Source: Oleiagrimonas sp. (GTDB taxonomy: Bacteria > Pseudomonadota > Gammaproteobacteria > Xanthomonadales > Rhodanobacteraceae). From it: 39,689 bases of DNA. Every line of letters begins with the position of its first letter. Position 1 is the stretch's first letter. The notes below the pieces were generated by a model. It had not been told where the DNA came from. It ran no database searches and worked only from the letters and a program-made list of their open reading frames with translations. Of the stretch, positions 11,702 to 22,946 are shown one piece after another. Both the position numbers and the translations under genes were made by a program. The stretch covers positions 1 to 39,689 of the forward strand of contig NZ_JAQIBU010000208.1 in assembly GCF_027858935.1 (NCBI RefSeq), written 5' to 3'.

Positions 11702-12301
11702 ATGAAATCCGGCAAGGAAACGGCCTGGCGACACCTGCCCAATTTCATTTCGTTGGTACGCATTGCATTGGTATTGCCGGTCGCAGTGCTGATCACGCGC
11801 GAGCACTACAGCATGGCGCTATGGCTGGCGCTGGCGGCGGGTCTTTCGGACGCCTTCGATGGCTGGCTGGCAAGGCATTTCGGTTGGCGCAGCCGGTTGG
11901 GCGCGTTGCTCGACCCGGCGGCCGACAAGCTCCTGCTGATGACGTGCTACCTGGTGCTGGCGCTGATGCAGGTATTGCCATTGTGGCTGGCCCTGCTGGT
12001 GCTGGGTCGCGACCTGGTGATCCTCGGTGGCGCGCTGGGCTATCGCCTGTGGATCGGTCCGTTCAAGGCGCAGCCCCGGCGACTGGCCAAGTTGAGTACC
12101 ATGCTGCAGATCCTGTTCGTATTGCTGGTGCTGCTGCGCAACAGCGCGTTTGCGTCCATGCAGGTGCAGCCGCTGGGATGGCTGGTGGCTGTCCTGACAG
12201 TGGCCAGCGGCGTGGACTACGTGATCCACTGGTTGGCCCGCGCTCGTCGCCAGCGAGTCGCTTTCCGACCCTGTTCCCGGAGCGTGCCTCATGACGCCTG
12301 A
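11702..12301 (+). CDS. CDP-alcohol phosphatidyltransferase family protein (PgsA-like)
   Basis: Motif DAFDGWLARHFGWRSRLGALLDPAADK matches DG-x2-AR-x8-G-x3-D-x3-D; multiple TM segments. Confidence 0.9.
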   Translation: MKSGKETAWRHLPNFISLVRIALVLPVAVLITREHYSMALWLALAAGLSDAFDGWLARHFGWRSRLGALLDPAADKLLLMTCYLVLALMQVLPLWLALLVLGRDLVILGGALGYRLWIGPFKAQPRRLAKLSTMLQILFVLLVLLRNSAFASMQVQPLGWLVAVLTVASGVDYVIHWLARARRQRVAFRPCSRSVPHDA

Positions 12302-13448
12302 CCTCACGCGCCGCTGGCAGGGCATGGCCCTGCTGTTTGCCGTCCTCGTATTGCTGTGGTTGTTGGCCCCGGTGGTGATGCCGTTCGCGATCGCCGCCGG
12401 CTTTGCCTATCTGGGCGACCCGCTGGCCGATCGCCTGGAACGCCTGCACATGAGCCGCACCCTGGCAGTCAGCGTGGTGTTCACCTGCATGACGCTGGTG
12501 CTGGTCGGCATGCTGGTGCTGTTGATTCCCCTGTTGCAGCACCAAGTGACCAACCTCATCAACAACATACCCGGCTATGTGCAATGGCTGCGTACCACGC
12601 TGCTGCCCTGGCTTCGGGAGCACCTGCACCTGAATGCCTCCGCGTTTGACAGCAAGCGCATCGTCGCCGCCCTGAAGGCGCATATCGGCTCGGTCAGCGG
12701 CACGGCAGCGAGCGTGCTCGGCCAGGTTTCGCGCTCCGGGCTGGGGCTGATCGAAAGCATCACCAACCTGGTCCTGATTCCGGTGGTCACGTTCTATCTG
12801 CTGCGCGACTGGGACGTGATGCTGGCGCGCATCGACAGCATGCTCCCGCGTCGCAAGCAGGCGATCATCCGCCGTCTGGCGCACGAGTCGGATCAGGTGC
12901 TGGGGTCGTTCGTGCGCGGTCAGTTGCTGGTGATGCTGGCGCTGGGCGTGTTCTACGGTCTGGGCCTGACGGTGATCGGTATTTCGGTCGGCCCCCTGAT
13001 CGGCATGATCGCTGGGTTGCTGAGTTTCGTGCCCTACCTCGGGTTCATCATCGGCCTCGTGATCAGCCTGATTGCAGCATTGGTCCAGTTCGGAGACTGG
13101 CTGCATGTGCTGCTGGTGCTGCTGGTGTTTGCCATCGGACAGATGCTGGAAGGCTATGTACTGGTGCCGCGCCTGGTCGGCAACAAGATCGGCCTGCATC
13201 CCGTGGCGGTGATCTTCGCCGTGATGGCGGGTGGGCAATTGTTCGGCTTTCTTGGTGTGTTGCTGGCCCTGCCGGCGACCTCGGTGATCATGGTGCTGCT
13301 GCGCTATGGCTACCAGCGCTATCGTGACAGTGACCTGTACGGTGAGCTTCCGCGGCGCATTGATCCGGATCCGGTCGAGACGCCTGCCGAAGCGCGCTCC
13401 GGCACGCACGCCGCGGATCTGGACGACACGGACGAACTGCAATTGTGA
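12291..13448 (+). CDS. AI-2E family transporter (PerM-like)
   Basis: Multi-TM protein with VTFYLLRDWDVMLARIDSMLPRR and GLLSFVPYLGFIIGLVISLIAAL motifs. Confidence 0.9.
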   Translation: MTPDLTRRWQGMALLFAVLVLLWLLAPVVMPFAIAAGFAYLGDPLADRLERLHMSRTLAVSVVFTCMTLVLVGMLVLLIPLLQHQVTNLINNIPGYVQWLRTTLLPWLREHLHLNASAFDSKRIVAALKAHIGSVSGTAASVLGQVSRSGLGLIESITNLVLIPVVTFYLLRDWDVMLARIDSMLPRRKQAIIRRLAHESDQVLGSFVRGQLLVMLALGVFYGLGLTVIGISVGPLIGMIAGLLSFVPYLGFIIGLVISLIAALVQFGDWLHVLLVLLVFAIGQMLEGYVLVPRLVGNKIGLHPVAVIFAVMAGGQLFGFLGVLLALPATSVIMVLLRYGYQRYRDSDLYGELPRRIDPDPVETPAEARSGTHAADLDDTDELQL

Positions 13449-14164
13449 CCCAGCTTCCCCTGGCCCTGCGCTGGCCCCGGCGCCAGCGCTTCGAACATTT
13501 CCATGCAGGCGAAAGCGCCGTGGCCGTGGCCGCGGTGCAGCGTGCCGCGACCGAAGCCGACGCGCCCTGGGTGTTCCTGGCCGGCCCGGCCGCAAGCGGC
13601 AAGACCCATCTGCTGGCTGCTGCTTGCCAGGAGGCCAGCGATGGCGGACGCCGTGTGCAATACCTGCCGCTGGACGCGCTGCGCGGACCGGCGGCCTCGG
13701 CTATCCGCGGCAGCGGTGGCTGCGCCCTTCTGGCGCTGGATGCAGTGGACGCGATATGCGGTGAACTGGAGGCCGAGCATGCGCTTTTCGACCTCTACAA
13801 CCGTAGCCGTGCGGAAGGCATGACGCTGCTTTTTGCTGCGCGCCAGCCACCGGCGCAACTGGCGCTGGCCCTGCCGGACCTGCGCTCAAGGCTGGGTGCA
13901 TGCACCCTGGCGAAGCTGCATCCACTGGGCGAGGCGCAGCGCCGGCATGTGTTGCGCACGCGCGCCCGTGCCCGCGGCATTGAACTGGATGATGCGGTGA
14001 TGGACTGGCTGTTCCTGCATCATGCGCGTGACCTGGGGACCCTGGGCGCATTGCTCGACGATATCGACCGCGCCTCGCTGGCGGCCAAACGCCGCGTCAC
14101 GCTGCCGTTTCTGCGTGAATTGCTGAAACGCGATGAGCCGGATCAGGCGGACGGGCCCGGGTAA
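13445..14164 (+). CDS. hda: DnaA regulatory inactivator Hda
   Basis: N-terminal clamp-binding-like QLPLALRW; Walker A GPAASGKTHLL; DnaA-like AAA fold; after the permease gene. Confidence 0.88.
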   Translation: MTQLPLALRWPRRQRFEHFHAGESAVAVAAVQRAATEADAPWVFLAGPAASGKTHLLAAACQEASDGGRRVQYLPLDALRGPAASAIRGSGGCALLALDAVDAICGELEAEHALFDLYNRSRAEGMTLLFAARQPPAQLALALPDLRSRLGACTLAKLHPLGEAQRRHVLRTRARARGIELDDAVMDWLFLHHARDLGTLGALLDDIDRASLAAKRRVTLPFLRELLKRDEPDQADGPG

Positions 14165-14205
14165 GGCCTGCGGCCGCATCCAGGTTGCGCGGGTGTTGTG
14201 CGAGC

Positions 14206-15009
14206 TCAGGCCTTGAGCAGTATTGGCGGCAGTGTCTCGCCAGCCACGCGCACCATGGCCGGTACCAGGTGGTGATTGGCGGCGATCAGGTTGCCACTTT
14301 CGGGCAGGCCGTCGCGGCCGGAGAAATCGGTGAACGTACCTCCCGCCTCGCGCACCAGCAGGCAGCCGGCCGCCAGGTCCCAGGGCTTGAGGCCGATCTC
14401 GAAGTAGCCATCAAAGCGGCCGGCGGCCGTGTAGGCCAGGTCCAGCGCGGCCGAGCCGGTGCGGCGGATGTCCTCGGCCTGGGTCAGCAGCTTGCGGGTC
14501 ATGTCCAGCTGCGCATCCAGGTGGGCGCGCTGGCGATACGGAAAGCCGGTGGCCAGCATCGCGCCGTCCAGGCTTTCGCGCTTGCCCACGCGCAGGCGGC
14601 GGTCGTTGAGATAGGCGCCGTCGCCCTTGCTGCTGGTGAACAGCTCGTCGCGCAACGGATCGTAGATCACGGCGTACATCGGTTCGCCGTGATCAAGCAT
14701 GGCAATGGAGACGCAAAAGTGCGGGATGCCACGCAGGTAGTTGTGGGTGCCGTCCAGCGGGTCGATGACCCACATCAGTGGCCCCTTGCCGGTCTGCCCG
14801 GATTCCTCGCCGAGGAAGGCATGGCGCGGATAGGCGCGCTTGAGTTCGCGGATGATCTCGGCCTCGGCCGCGCGGTCGACCTCGGAGACGAAATCCATGC
14901 GCTGCTTTTCGACGACATTGACGCTGTCGAGGCGATTCATGTAGCGAAGAATCACGCTACCAGCGGCGCGCGCGGCGCGTACCGCGACATTGACTGCAGG
15001 TCTGGGCAT
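14206..15009 (-). CDS. suhB: Inositol monophosphatase family protein (SuhB-like)
   Basis: DFVSEVDRAAEAEII...FLGEESG...MWVIDPLDGTHNYLRGIPHFCVSIAM...; start at 15009 trimmed from tracked ORF 14206-15264. Confidence 0.93.
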   Translation of the reverse strand: MPRPAVNVAVRAARAAGSVILRYMNRLDSVNVVEKQRMDFVSEVDRAAEAEIIRELKRAYPRHAFLGEESGQTGKGPLMWVIDPLDGTHNYLRGIPHFCVSIAMLDHGEPMYAVIYDPLRDELFTSSKGDGAYLNDRRLRVGKRESLDGAMLATGFPYRQRAHLDAQLDMTRKLLTQAEDIRRTGSAALDLAYTAAGRFDGYFEIGLKPWDLAAGCLLVREAGGTFTDFSGRDGLPESGNLIAANHHLVPAMVRVAGETLPPILLKA

Positions 15010-15139
15010 GGTCGTCCGGGCTGTAAAGAACGGGGGTCGCGACACTGCCGCGAAGGCGGGCAAGCTTAGCAGAGCGGCAGGGGCGCCCCCAAATGTCTGT
15101 AAACTCCGACGTTTCGATCCATGCCACCGAACGATTGCC

Positions 15140-15904
15140 ATGACCGACGACCAAGCCCGCCACCATGTCCGTTTTGTCCTGGTGCGCACCTCGCACCCCG
15201 GCAACATCGGCAGCGCCGCCCGCGCCATTTGCACCATGGGATTCGAGCGCCTGGACCTGGTCACGCCGCAGCGCTTTCCCGATCCGGAGGCCGATGCGCT
15301 GGCGGCCGGTGCCCCGGGCGTGCTGGACGGCGCAGGGGTTCACGGCGACTTGCCGCAGGCGCTGACCGGATGTTCCCTGGCGCTGGGGCTGAGCGCGCGT
15401 CGGCGTGGCGTCACGCTGCCGGAATTGACGCCGCAGGAAGGCGCCCGGCAGGCCTGGCAGGCTGCCAGCGAGGGGCGCGAGGTGGCGTTGGTGTTCGGCA
15501 ACGAGCAGAGCGGCCTGGCCAACGACGAGCTGGCGCATTGCCACGCCATGGTGCGCATTCCCAGCGTCGAGGACTACAGCTCACTGAACCTGGCCCAGGC
15601 GGTGCAGGTGGTGGCTTACGAGCTGCGCCTGGCCATGCTCCATGGGGTCGATGTCGAGATGCCGAAGCCGGGCGATCCGCCCGCAAATCTGGATCAGATG
15701 GAGCAGTTCTTCATGCACCTGACCCAGGCGCTGGAGGATATCCAGTTCCACAAGGGGCGTTCGCCGCGCACGATCGAGTTGCGACTGCGCAAGCTTTTCC
15801 TGCGCGCCCGTCCCGATCAGCGCGAGCTGCGCATCCTGCACGGCATCCTGGCCGAGGCGCAGCGCGTGCAGCGGAAACTGGAAAAGGCATTGGCCGGCGA
15901 CTGA
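15140..15904 (+). CDS. trmJ: tRNA (cytidine/uridine-2'-O-)-methyltransferase TrmJ
   Basis: VRFVLVRTSHPGNIGSAARAICTMGFERLDLV...VALVFGNEQSGLANDELAHCHAMVRIPS...YSSLNLAQAVQVVAYELR (SPOUT family). Start trimmed to 15140. Confidence 0.94.
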   Translation: MTDDQARHHVRFVLVRTSHPGNIGSAARAICTMGFERLDLVTPQRFPDPEADALAAGAPGVLDGAGVHGDLPQALTGCSLALGLSARRRGVTLPELTPQEGARQAWQAASEGREVALVFGNEQSGLANDELAHCHAMVRIPSVEDYSSLNLAQAVQVVAYELRLAMLHGVDVEMPKPGDPPANLDQMEQFFMHLTQALEDIQFHKGRSPRTIELRLRKLFLRARPDQRELRILHGILAEAQRVQRKLEKALAGD

Positions 15905-15913
15905 GGCGCCGGT

Positions 15914-16507
15914 TCAGAACAACTGCATCAAGGCGCTCAGTACGCTCTTGCTCAATACCACCGTGAGCACGATGGTGGCCAACGATACCAGCCACAGGCC
16001 CAGGAGCAGGGCGCCGTCCTGTTCGATCAGGGCCATCGCATAGGCCAGCATCAACATGCCGAACAGATAGTTGGTGAACGGAATCGGCAGGGCCAGCAAG
16101 AATCCCATCAAGGTCAGCAGCAGCCCGGTGAAAAGGCTGGCGCAGCCGCGGGTGAGCACGCGCATGCGTGGACGGCACAGGTGTTCCAGGCGGCGCAGAA
16201 GCGGCAGGGTACGCTCCAGGAAGCGCTGGACCGACGTGCGTCGCAGCGGTCGATGGCGCAGCCGTGCAGGCACCCAGGGATAGCGCATGCCGATCAGCAT
16301 CTGCAGCCCGAGCACGATGATCATGCTGCCCATGATGCCGCCAATGCCGATCGGTGCAGGAATGAAATTCGGAATCGCCAGCAACAGCAGCACGCAGCCG
16401 AAGGCGCGACCCTGCAACGGAACGAGCAGGGTCTCCAGGGTCAGAAAGGGGCTGTTCCCGGCCGCAAGAGTATCGGTCAGGATCTGCGTCGTGTGTTGTC
16501 TGCGCAT
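15914..16507 (-). CDS. Exopolysaccharide biosynthesis ExoD-like membrane protein
   Basis: LETLLVPLQGRAFGCVLLLLAIPNFIPAPIGIGGIMGSMIIVLGLQMLIG plus TM helices. Confidence 0.82.
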   Translation of the reverse strand: MRRQHTTQILTDTLAAGNSPFLTLETLLVPLQGRAFGCVLLLLAIPNFIPAPIGIGGIMGSMIIVLGLQMLIGMRYPWVPARLRHRPLRRTSVQRFLERTLPLLRRLEHLCRPRMRVLTRGCASLFTGLLLTLMGFLLALPIPFTNYLFGMLMLAYAMALIEQDGALLLGLWLVSLATIVLTVVLSKSVLSALMQLF

Positions 16508-16514
16508 GGGCAGC

Positions 16515-17828
16515 TCAGGCCTTGGCCTCGCTGGTCGTGCCCGGGTCGGTGCTGACCCGTACGCGGTCGATGCGGGCGCCATCGATGTTGGCGACCTCGA
16601 AACGCCAGCCCCGCCAGCTGAAGGCGTCACCGATTTGCGGGATACGCGCGAACGCGGCCATGACCATGCCGGCCACGGTGTTGAAGTCGTGTTCCTCCTC
16701 GTTGGGCAGGTGTTCCAGGTGCAGCAGTTCGCGCAGGTCCTCGGTGGCCAGGCTGCCCTCGACCACCCAGCTGCCGTCGGGGTGGCGCATGATCGGAGAC
16801 TGCTCGGTACCCTCGCCTGTCTGGTTCTGCCCGACCACGGCCGAAAGAAGATCGTTGAGTGTGACCAGGCCCTCGATGTCGCCGTACTCGTCAACCACCA
16901 GCGCGACCTGGGTCTCGGCGTCGCGGAACTGCTCGAGCAGATCCAGCGCACGTGCGGTCTCCGGCACGTACAGGGGCTTGACGATGTTGCGGAAAAGGTT
17001 GGTCTGGCCCTGCAGCATGCCGTCCAGGATGCGCTTGACCTCGACGACACCGATGACCTCGCTCTCGTCGCCGCGATAGACCGGAAAGCGTGAAAAGGCA
17101 TGTTGCTGAAGGACCTCCAGGTTCTCCTCGCGCGGTGCCGCGGCGTCCAGCCAGGCGATACGCGTGCGCGGGGTCATCACGCTGTCCACCGGGCGGTCGC
17201 CCAGGCGCAACACGCGGTTGACCATGTTGTGCTCGTCGGCGTCGAGCACGCCCTGTTCGGCGCCTTCAGCCACCAGCATGCGGATTTCCTCCTCGGTGAC
17301 CGACGATTGCCGCGCGCGATTCAGCCGCAGGGACTTCAGGATCAAGCTGCTGGCGCCGTTCAGGGTCCACACGAACGGCGAGCTCAGGCGCGAGAGCACC
17401 AGCATCGGGATGGCAATGGCCGTTGCCAGTCGTTCGGGTGCGACCAGTGCCACGCGCTTGGGCACCAGTTCACCAATCACGATCTGCGCCACCGTGACCA
17501 CCAGGAAACCGGCCAGCCATCCCAGGACCGTGGCGTAGGGGGTCAGCCAGACCAGATCCATCGCATCCACCAGCGCGGTAAAGCGCGCTCCCAGTGAAGC
17601 GCCGGTCACAGCACCGGTGATCAACATCACCAGGGTGATGCCGACCTGCACGGTGGACAGGAAGCGGTCCGGATGTTCGGCCAGTTGCAGCGCTACGCGT
17701 GCGCGCGCGCTCTGCCTCGCCATCTGCTTCAGGCGGCTCTTGCGCGAGGCGATAATGGCCATTTCGGAAAGGGCAAAGAAGCCGTTGAAAATGGCCAGCA
17801 ACAGGATCAGTCCCAGTTCGGTCAGCAT
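16515..17828 (-). CDS. Hemolysin/CorC-family protein (CNNM-CBS-CorC_HlyC)
   Basis: N-terminal CNNM TM domain, CBS region (MTPRTRIAWLDAAAPREENLE...), VALVVDEYGDIEGLVTLNDLLSAVVG, C-terminal transporter-associated domain. Confidence 0.93.
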   Translation of the reverse strand: MLTELGLILLLAIFNGFFALSEMAIIASRKSRLKQMARQSARARVALQLAEHPDRFLSTVQVGITLVMLITGAVTGASLGARFTALVDAMDLVWLTPYATVLGWLAGFLVVTVAQIVIGELVPKRVALVAPERLATAIAIPMLVLSRLSSPFVWTLNGASSLILKSLRLNRARQSSVTEEEIRMLVAEGAEQGVLDADEHNMVNRVLRLGDRPVDSVMTPRTRIAWLDAAAPREENLEVLQQHAFSRFPVYRGDESEVIGVVEVKRILDGMLQGQTNLFRNIVKPLYVPETARALDLLEQFRDAETQVALVVDEYGDIEGLVTLNDLLSAVVGQNQTGEGTEQSPIMRHPDGSWVVEGSLATEDLRELLHLEHLPNEEEHDFNTVAGMVMAAFARIPQIGDAFSWRGWRFEVANIDGARIDRVRVSTDPGTTSEAKA

Positions 17829-17916
17829 GCGGTAGCGGAGTTGCCTTGGGAGCGTATACGGCAGTGTACCTGTCTTTGGTGGTCACACGCCGGGGCGGAA
17901 GGATGGGGCATGGGCT

Positions 17917-18612
17917 TCAGTTCGCGGGGGCATAGACCTTGGCTTCGAGCATGCGACCGCGTGCGCCACGTGTTGCCAGATGCAGGGCGCTAGCGGCCAG
18001 TTCGCGCGGATCGATCCAGGTCTGTGGGTCGACATCCGGCATGGCGTGGCGGTTGCCCGGTGTGTCGACGGCTGCCATGGGATACAGGATGGCCACGTCG
18101 ACGCCCTGCGGTGCCACTTCGGCATGCACGGACTTGAGCCAGGTGATGAGCGCCGCCTTGGAGGCGGCGTAGGGCCCCATCGAAGCACCACCATCAATGG
18201 CCGCGGCTGCACCCACGCCGAGGATCAGGCCATGTCCGTTCTCGAGCATGCCCGGCAAGACGGCGCGGGTGGCGTTGAAGGCAGTACGCAGGTTGATGTC
18301 CATCTGCGCCTCAAGCTGCGCCATGGACGTGTCCGTGGCACTGCTCATGTCGAAACCGCCGGCGATGTTGAGCAGGGCATCGGCATGGCCCAGTTGTTTC
18401 TCCAGGTCGCCGATAGCCGTGCGCGCCGCGTCCTCGTTGGCCAGGTTCGCCACGGCTACGGCGGCATCCGCGCAGGTCTGCTTCGCGCGCTGGCTCTCAT
18501 TCTCGCTGTAGGCGATCAGGCCGAGCTTCCAGCCAGCCTCGGCGAAGGCCTCGATGATATAGCCGGCGATGGCGCCTCCGGCGCCGGTGATGATCGCGGT
18601 GGGCTGGGACAT
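17917..18612 (-). CDS. Short-chain dehydrogenase/reductase
   Basis: AIITGAGGAIAGYIIEAF...LLNIAGGF...GPYAASKAALITWLKSVHAEV. Confidence 0.92.
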   Translation of the reverse strand: MSQPTAIITGAGGAIAGYIIEAFAEAGWKLGLIAYSENESQRAKQTCADAAVAVANLANEDAARTAIGDLEKQLGHADALLNIAGGFDMSSATDTSMAQLEAQMDINLRTAFNATRAVLPGMLENGHGLILGVGAAAAIDGGASMGPYAASKAALITWLKSVHAEVAPQGVDVAILYPMAAVDTPGNRHAMPDVDPQTWIDPRELAASALHLATRGARGRMLEAKVYAPAN

Positions 18613-18836
18613 CTTCTGCTCCGTGTATGTACAGACCGTCGATTATCCCATACGTGTCGGGGCGGACTCGAACCGGTCAGGAATACGCCGCCGGCAGGGT
18701 CCATTTGCGCGCGACATGTAGCCGCGTAGCCCGGATAAGCAAAGCGCACCCGGGACACACCTTGCCACCAGCATGCGTTGATTTCCCGACCACGCATGAC
18801 CGTGTTCTCATCTGCAGAAAAGAACGGCCAACAGGC

Positions 18837-19241
18837 TTACAACGCATCCCCTTCCTGGTTGATCAGCTGCTCGAGGCGGTCGCCGAGTCCCGCCAGATCG
18901 GTGATCAGGCTCTCCAGTTCCTCGGCGGTCAGCAGCTCGTACGGGCGGTTTTCGCACAGCTGCAGATAGGGCGAGCCGTCCAGATCGCTGACGGCCAGGT
19001 AGCCGACGCGCTGCTCCCAGTTGAAGCGCAGGCAGCGGCGGGCATCGACGCCAGTCAGCGGGCCGACCGGGGTGGAGATGCGCAGGTACTTGCGCTCGAC
19101 CTCGTCCTCGAGTTCGGCCAGGTACATGCCCTGTGAACGTCCGTCGGGCAGGTCGACATCGAAACTGATCAGATAGGGATCGTTGTGCCGCAGCGCATGG
19201 CTTGTGGCGAGATGGGAGCGGATGGCTTCGAAATGCTGCAT
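18837..19241 (-). CDS. Conserved hypothetical protein (134 aa), divergent from the ATL gene
   Basis: Intact acidic ORF with plausible codon usage; no family recognised. Confidence 0.65.
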   Translation of the reverse strand: MQHFEAIRSHLATSHALRHNDPYLISFDVDLPDGRSQGMYLAELEDEVERKYLRISTPVGPLTGVDARRCLRFNWEQRVGYLAVSDLDGSPYLQLCENRPYELLTAEELESLITDLAGLGDRLEQLINQEGDAL

Positions 19242-19290
19242 GATTCGGGTTCCAAGTCTGGCCCGTACACTGTGGATAGCGTAGCAGCGG

Positions 19291-19629
19291 ATGAAGGAGT
19301 CCTACCTGAACATCTTCCATGCCGTGGCCGCCATCCCCGCCGGGCGCGTGGCCAGCTATGGCCAGATTGCCGCCCGCGCGGGATTGCCCGGGCGGGCGCG
19401 CATGGTGGGTCATGTGCTGGGACAACACGCCGGGGGCGCGCCGCTGCCCTGGCATCGGGTATTGTGCGCCGACGGGAGGATCGCCTTTGCATCCGGCAGC
19501 CGTGGCTATCGTGAGCAGGTCCGCCGCTTGAAGGCTGAAGGCGTGGACGTGCGCAATGGTCGCATCCGGATGCAGGATTTCGGCATGGACCACGACCTCG
19601 ACCGCGAGTTGTGGGGCATGCCCGACTGA
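19291..19629 (+). CDS. Alkyltransferase-like (ATL) protein, MGMT DNA-binding fold without catalytic Cys
   Basis: IPAGRVASYGQIAARAGLPGRARMVGHVL and LPWHRVL, with Trp where MGMT has the PCHR cysteine. Confidence 0.9.
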   Translation: MKESYLNIFHAVAAIPAGRVASYGQIAARAGLPGRARMVGHVLGQHAGGAPLPWHRVLCADGRIAFASGSRGYREQVRRLKAEGVDVRNGRIRMQDFGMDHDLDRELWGMPD

Positions 19630-19705
19630 AACTCGAACCCTTGACCTACACGTGCGGCGGGCATGCGCCATTCGCAGGCTTCGGGCGGTTTGCTAGCATC
19701 GTGCG

Positions 19706-21517
<1,812 letters not shown>

Positions 21518-21576
21518 GCATTGCACGTCACCGGTAACATCCAGAGCGGTGCTTCACTCAACGCGCAGGCCTTGGT

Positions 21577-21609
21577 CACTGGCCGAAAGCATGGCGGCGT
21601 CGGCCAGTG
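21577..21609. terminator. Candidate hairpin between convergent recQ and the small membrane protein gene
   Basis: Perfect 10-bp inverted repeat CACTGGCCGA / TCGGCCAGTG with 13-nt loop; weak T content (CCCCCTTT). Confidence 0.5.
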
Positions 21610-21651
21610 CCCCCTTTCGGCGCCCGACGCTTGGTCGATGCACCGACGGGT

Positions 21652-22110
21652 TCATCCCCGAGCGCCCTCACGTGGCGTGAGTGCCGCATAGCTCAGGCCC
21701 AGGACAGCGCCCCAGATCAGGTGCAGGACCAAGGTCATCACGGGGGCCATGATTCCCAGTTTCAGGCCGAACAGGCCAGCGCCGGCCATCGGCATGGGCA
21801 ACAGCATCATCAGCAACCAGGCCAGCACGCTGAACGCAAGGCCCTTGGCAAGGGCCGTCTTGCCGGGCAGGACTTGGTACAGCAGGGCAAACGCAATGCC
21901 CCAGACCACGGTCCCGATGAAGAAATGGCCCAGCCAACCGACCACGGGACTGGCCGCAAGACCCATCTGCTTGTGCGCCATTCCGGCCAGCATGTGGATC
22001 ACGTTCAGCTGAGGCATCATGCCCATGATCCCCTTGAGGATCATCAGGATGGACAGGGCCACTGTCGCAATGAAGCCGGCGAGAATCGATCGAATGTAGT
22101 TGTTGTTCAT
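21652..22110 (-). CDS. Small polytopic membrane protein (DUF6789-like)
   Basis: MNNNYIRSILAGFIATVALSILMILKGIMGMMPQLNVIHMLAGMAHKQMGL...HLIWGAVLGLSYAAL; 26 nt downstream of an ECF sigma gene. Confidence 0.75.
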   Translation of the reverse strand: MNNNYIRSILAGFIATVALSILMILKGIMGMMPQLNVIHMLAGMAHKQMGLAASPVVGWLGHFFIGTVVWGIAFALLYQVLPGKTALAKGLAFSVLAWLLMMLLPMPMAGAGLFGLKLGIMAPVMTLVLHLIWGAVLGLSYAALTPREGARG

Positions 22111-22136
22111 GGCACACAAGCTCCTTGTCTGGATGA

Positions 22137-22652
22137 TTATTCGGACAGATATTCCCGAACCATCGATCGTCCCCGATGAATCCGGCTTTTGACAGCGGCG
22201 CGTGTCAGTTGCAGTTTTTGGGCGATTTCCTGGACGGAAAGCTCCTGAACATCGCGCAACACGATGGCCTCGCGGTAGGTATCCGGCAGGGATTGAATTG
22301 CATCGATCAGGTCGGATCGGATGTCCGGGTGCATTTGTTGAGCGAAGATGGCGTCGTCGGGTCCCGGCAGTGCGATCCATCCGCGCGTTGCGCGGTACAG
22401 ACGAAAGCATTCGCGCTTGATGATCGAAAAGACCCAGCTTGGAAATGCAGCGATGGTGCGCAAGGCGCCAATGCGCTGGCAGACCAGCCACAGGCTTTCC
22501 TGTACGGCATCTTCGGCATCGCTGGCAGAAGCACACTGTGAACCTGCTATCCGCCGCATGTCCGGTCGGTAGGCGGTCAACAACGTCTCCAGCGCCCGTC
22601 GATCACCGTCCCGCGCGGAATGGACCAAATCGTGATCAAGTGCCATCTGCAT
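22137..22652 (-). CDS. ECF-type RNA polymerase sigma factor
   Basis: Region 2 (DAEDAVQESLWLVCQRI...FPSWVFSIIKRECFRLYR) and region 4 (LPDTYREAIVLRDVQELSVQEIAQKLQLTRAAVKSRIHRGR). Confidence 0.92.
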   Translation of the reverse strand: MQMALDHDLVHSARDGDRRALETLLTAYRPDMRRIAGSQCASASDAEDAVQESLWLVCQRIGALRTIAAFPSWVFSIIKRECFRLYRATRGWIALPGPDDAIFAQQMHPDIRSDLIDAIQSLPDTYREAIVLRDVQELSVQEIAQKLQLTRAAVKSRIHRGRSMVREYLSE

Positions 22653-22724
22653 TGCCCTCGCTGGTTGTCCTGCGCCTGGCGTGCATCGCGTCCTTGGGCA
22701 CGATCAAGCCAGGATCCTCACCTC

Positions 22725-22741
22725 ACCTCGTGACACGAGGT
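22725..22741. promoter_or_regulatory. Perfect palindrome upstream of the ECF sigma gene, candidate operator
   Basis: ACCTCGTG-A-CACGAGGT: 8-bp arms with single-base centre, 73 bp before the sigma start at 22652. Confidence 0.5.
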
Positions 22742-22946
22742 TTGATGGGTTGGTCGCGACGCGGCCTGCTTTCTTACATGTGGATGTGAGTGGCCAGGCC
22801 TCACGGCCAAGGCCATGGCGTGCACCGATCGTCCTTCCGCTGCTGGACAAAGCGAAGTGATTGGGACAAGGCGCTGGCCCAGCGCATCGCCAGCCTGGAG
22901 CTTTCAGCCGGGTGCATGGGTATGGCGAGCGGGCGACGCCGGACAG

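Noticed and set aside
12063-13595. 510-aa Gln/His-rich minus-strand ORF
   Set aside because: Antisense to the AI-2E transporter gene; TM-coding sequence read backward yields QH-rich artefacts.
14163-14214. AAGGCCTG...CAGGCCTT repeat at the hda/suhB convergent junction
   Set aside because: 8-bp arms with a 36-nt loop extending into the suhB stop; too weak to call a terminator.
15914-17101. 395-aa ORF apparently fusing ExoD-like protein to an N-terminal extension
   Set aside because: The extension is an out-of-frame reading of the CNNM/CorC gene on the same strand; true ExoD-like start is near 16507.
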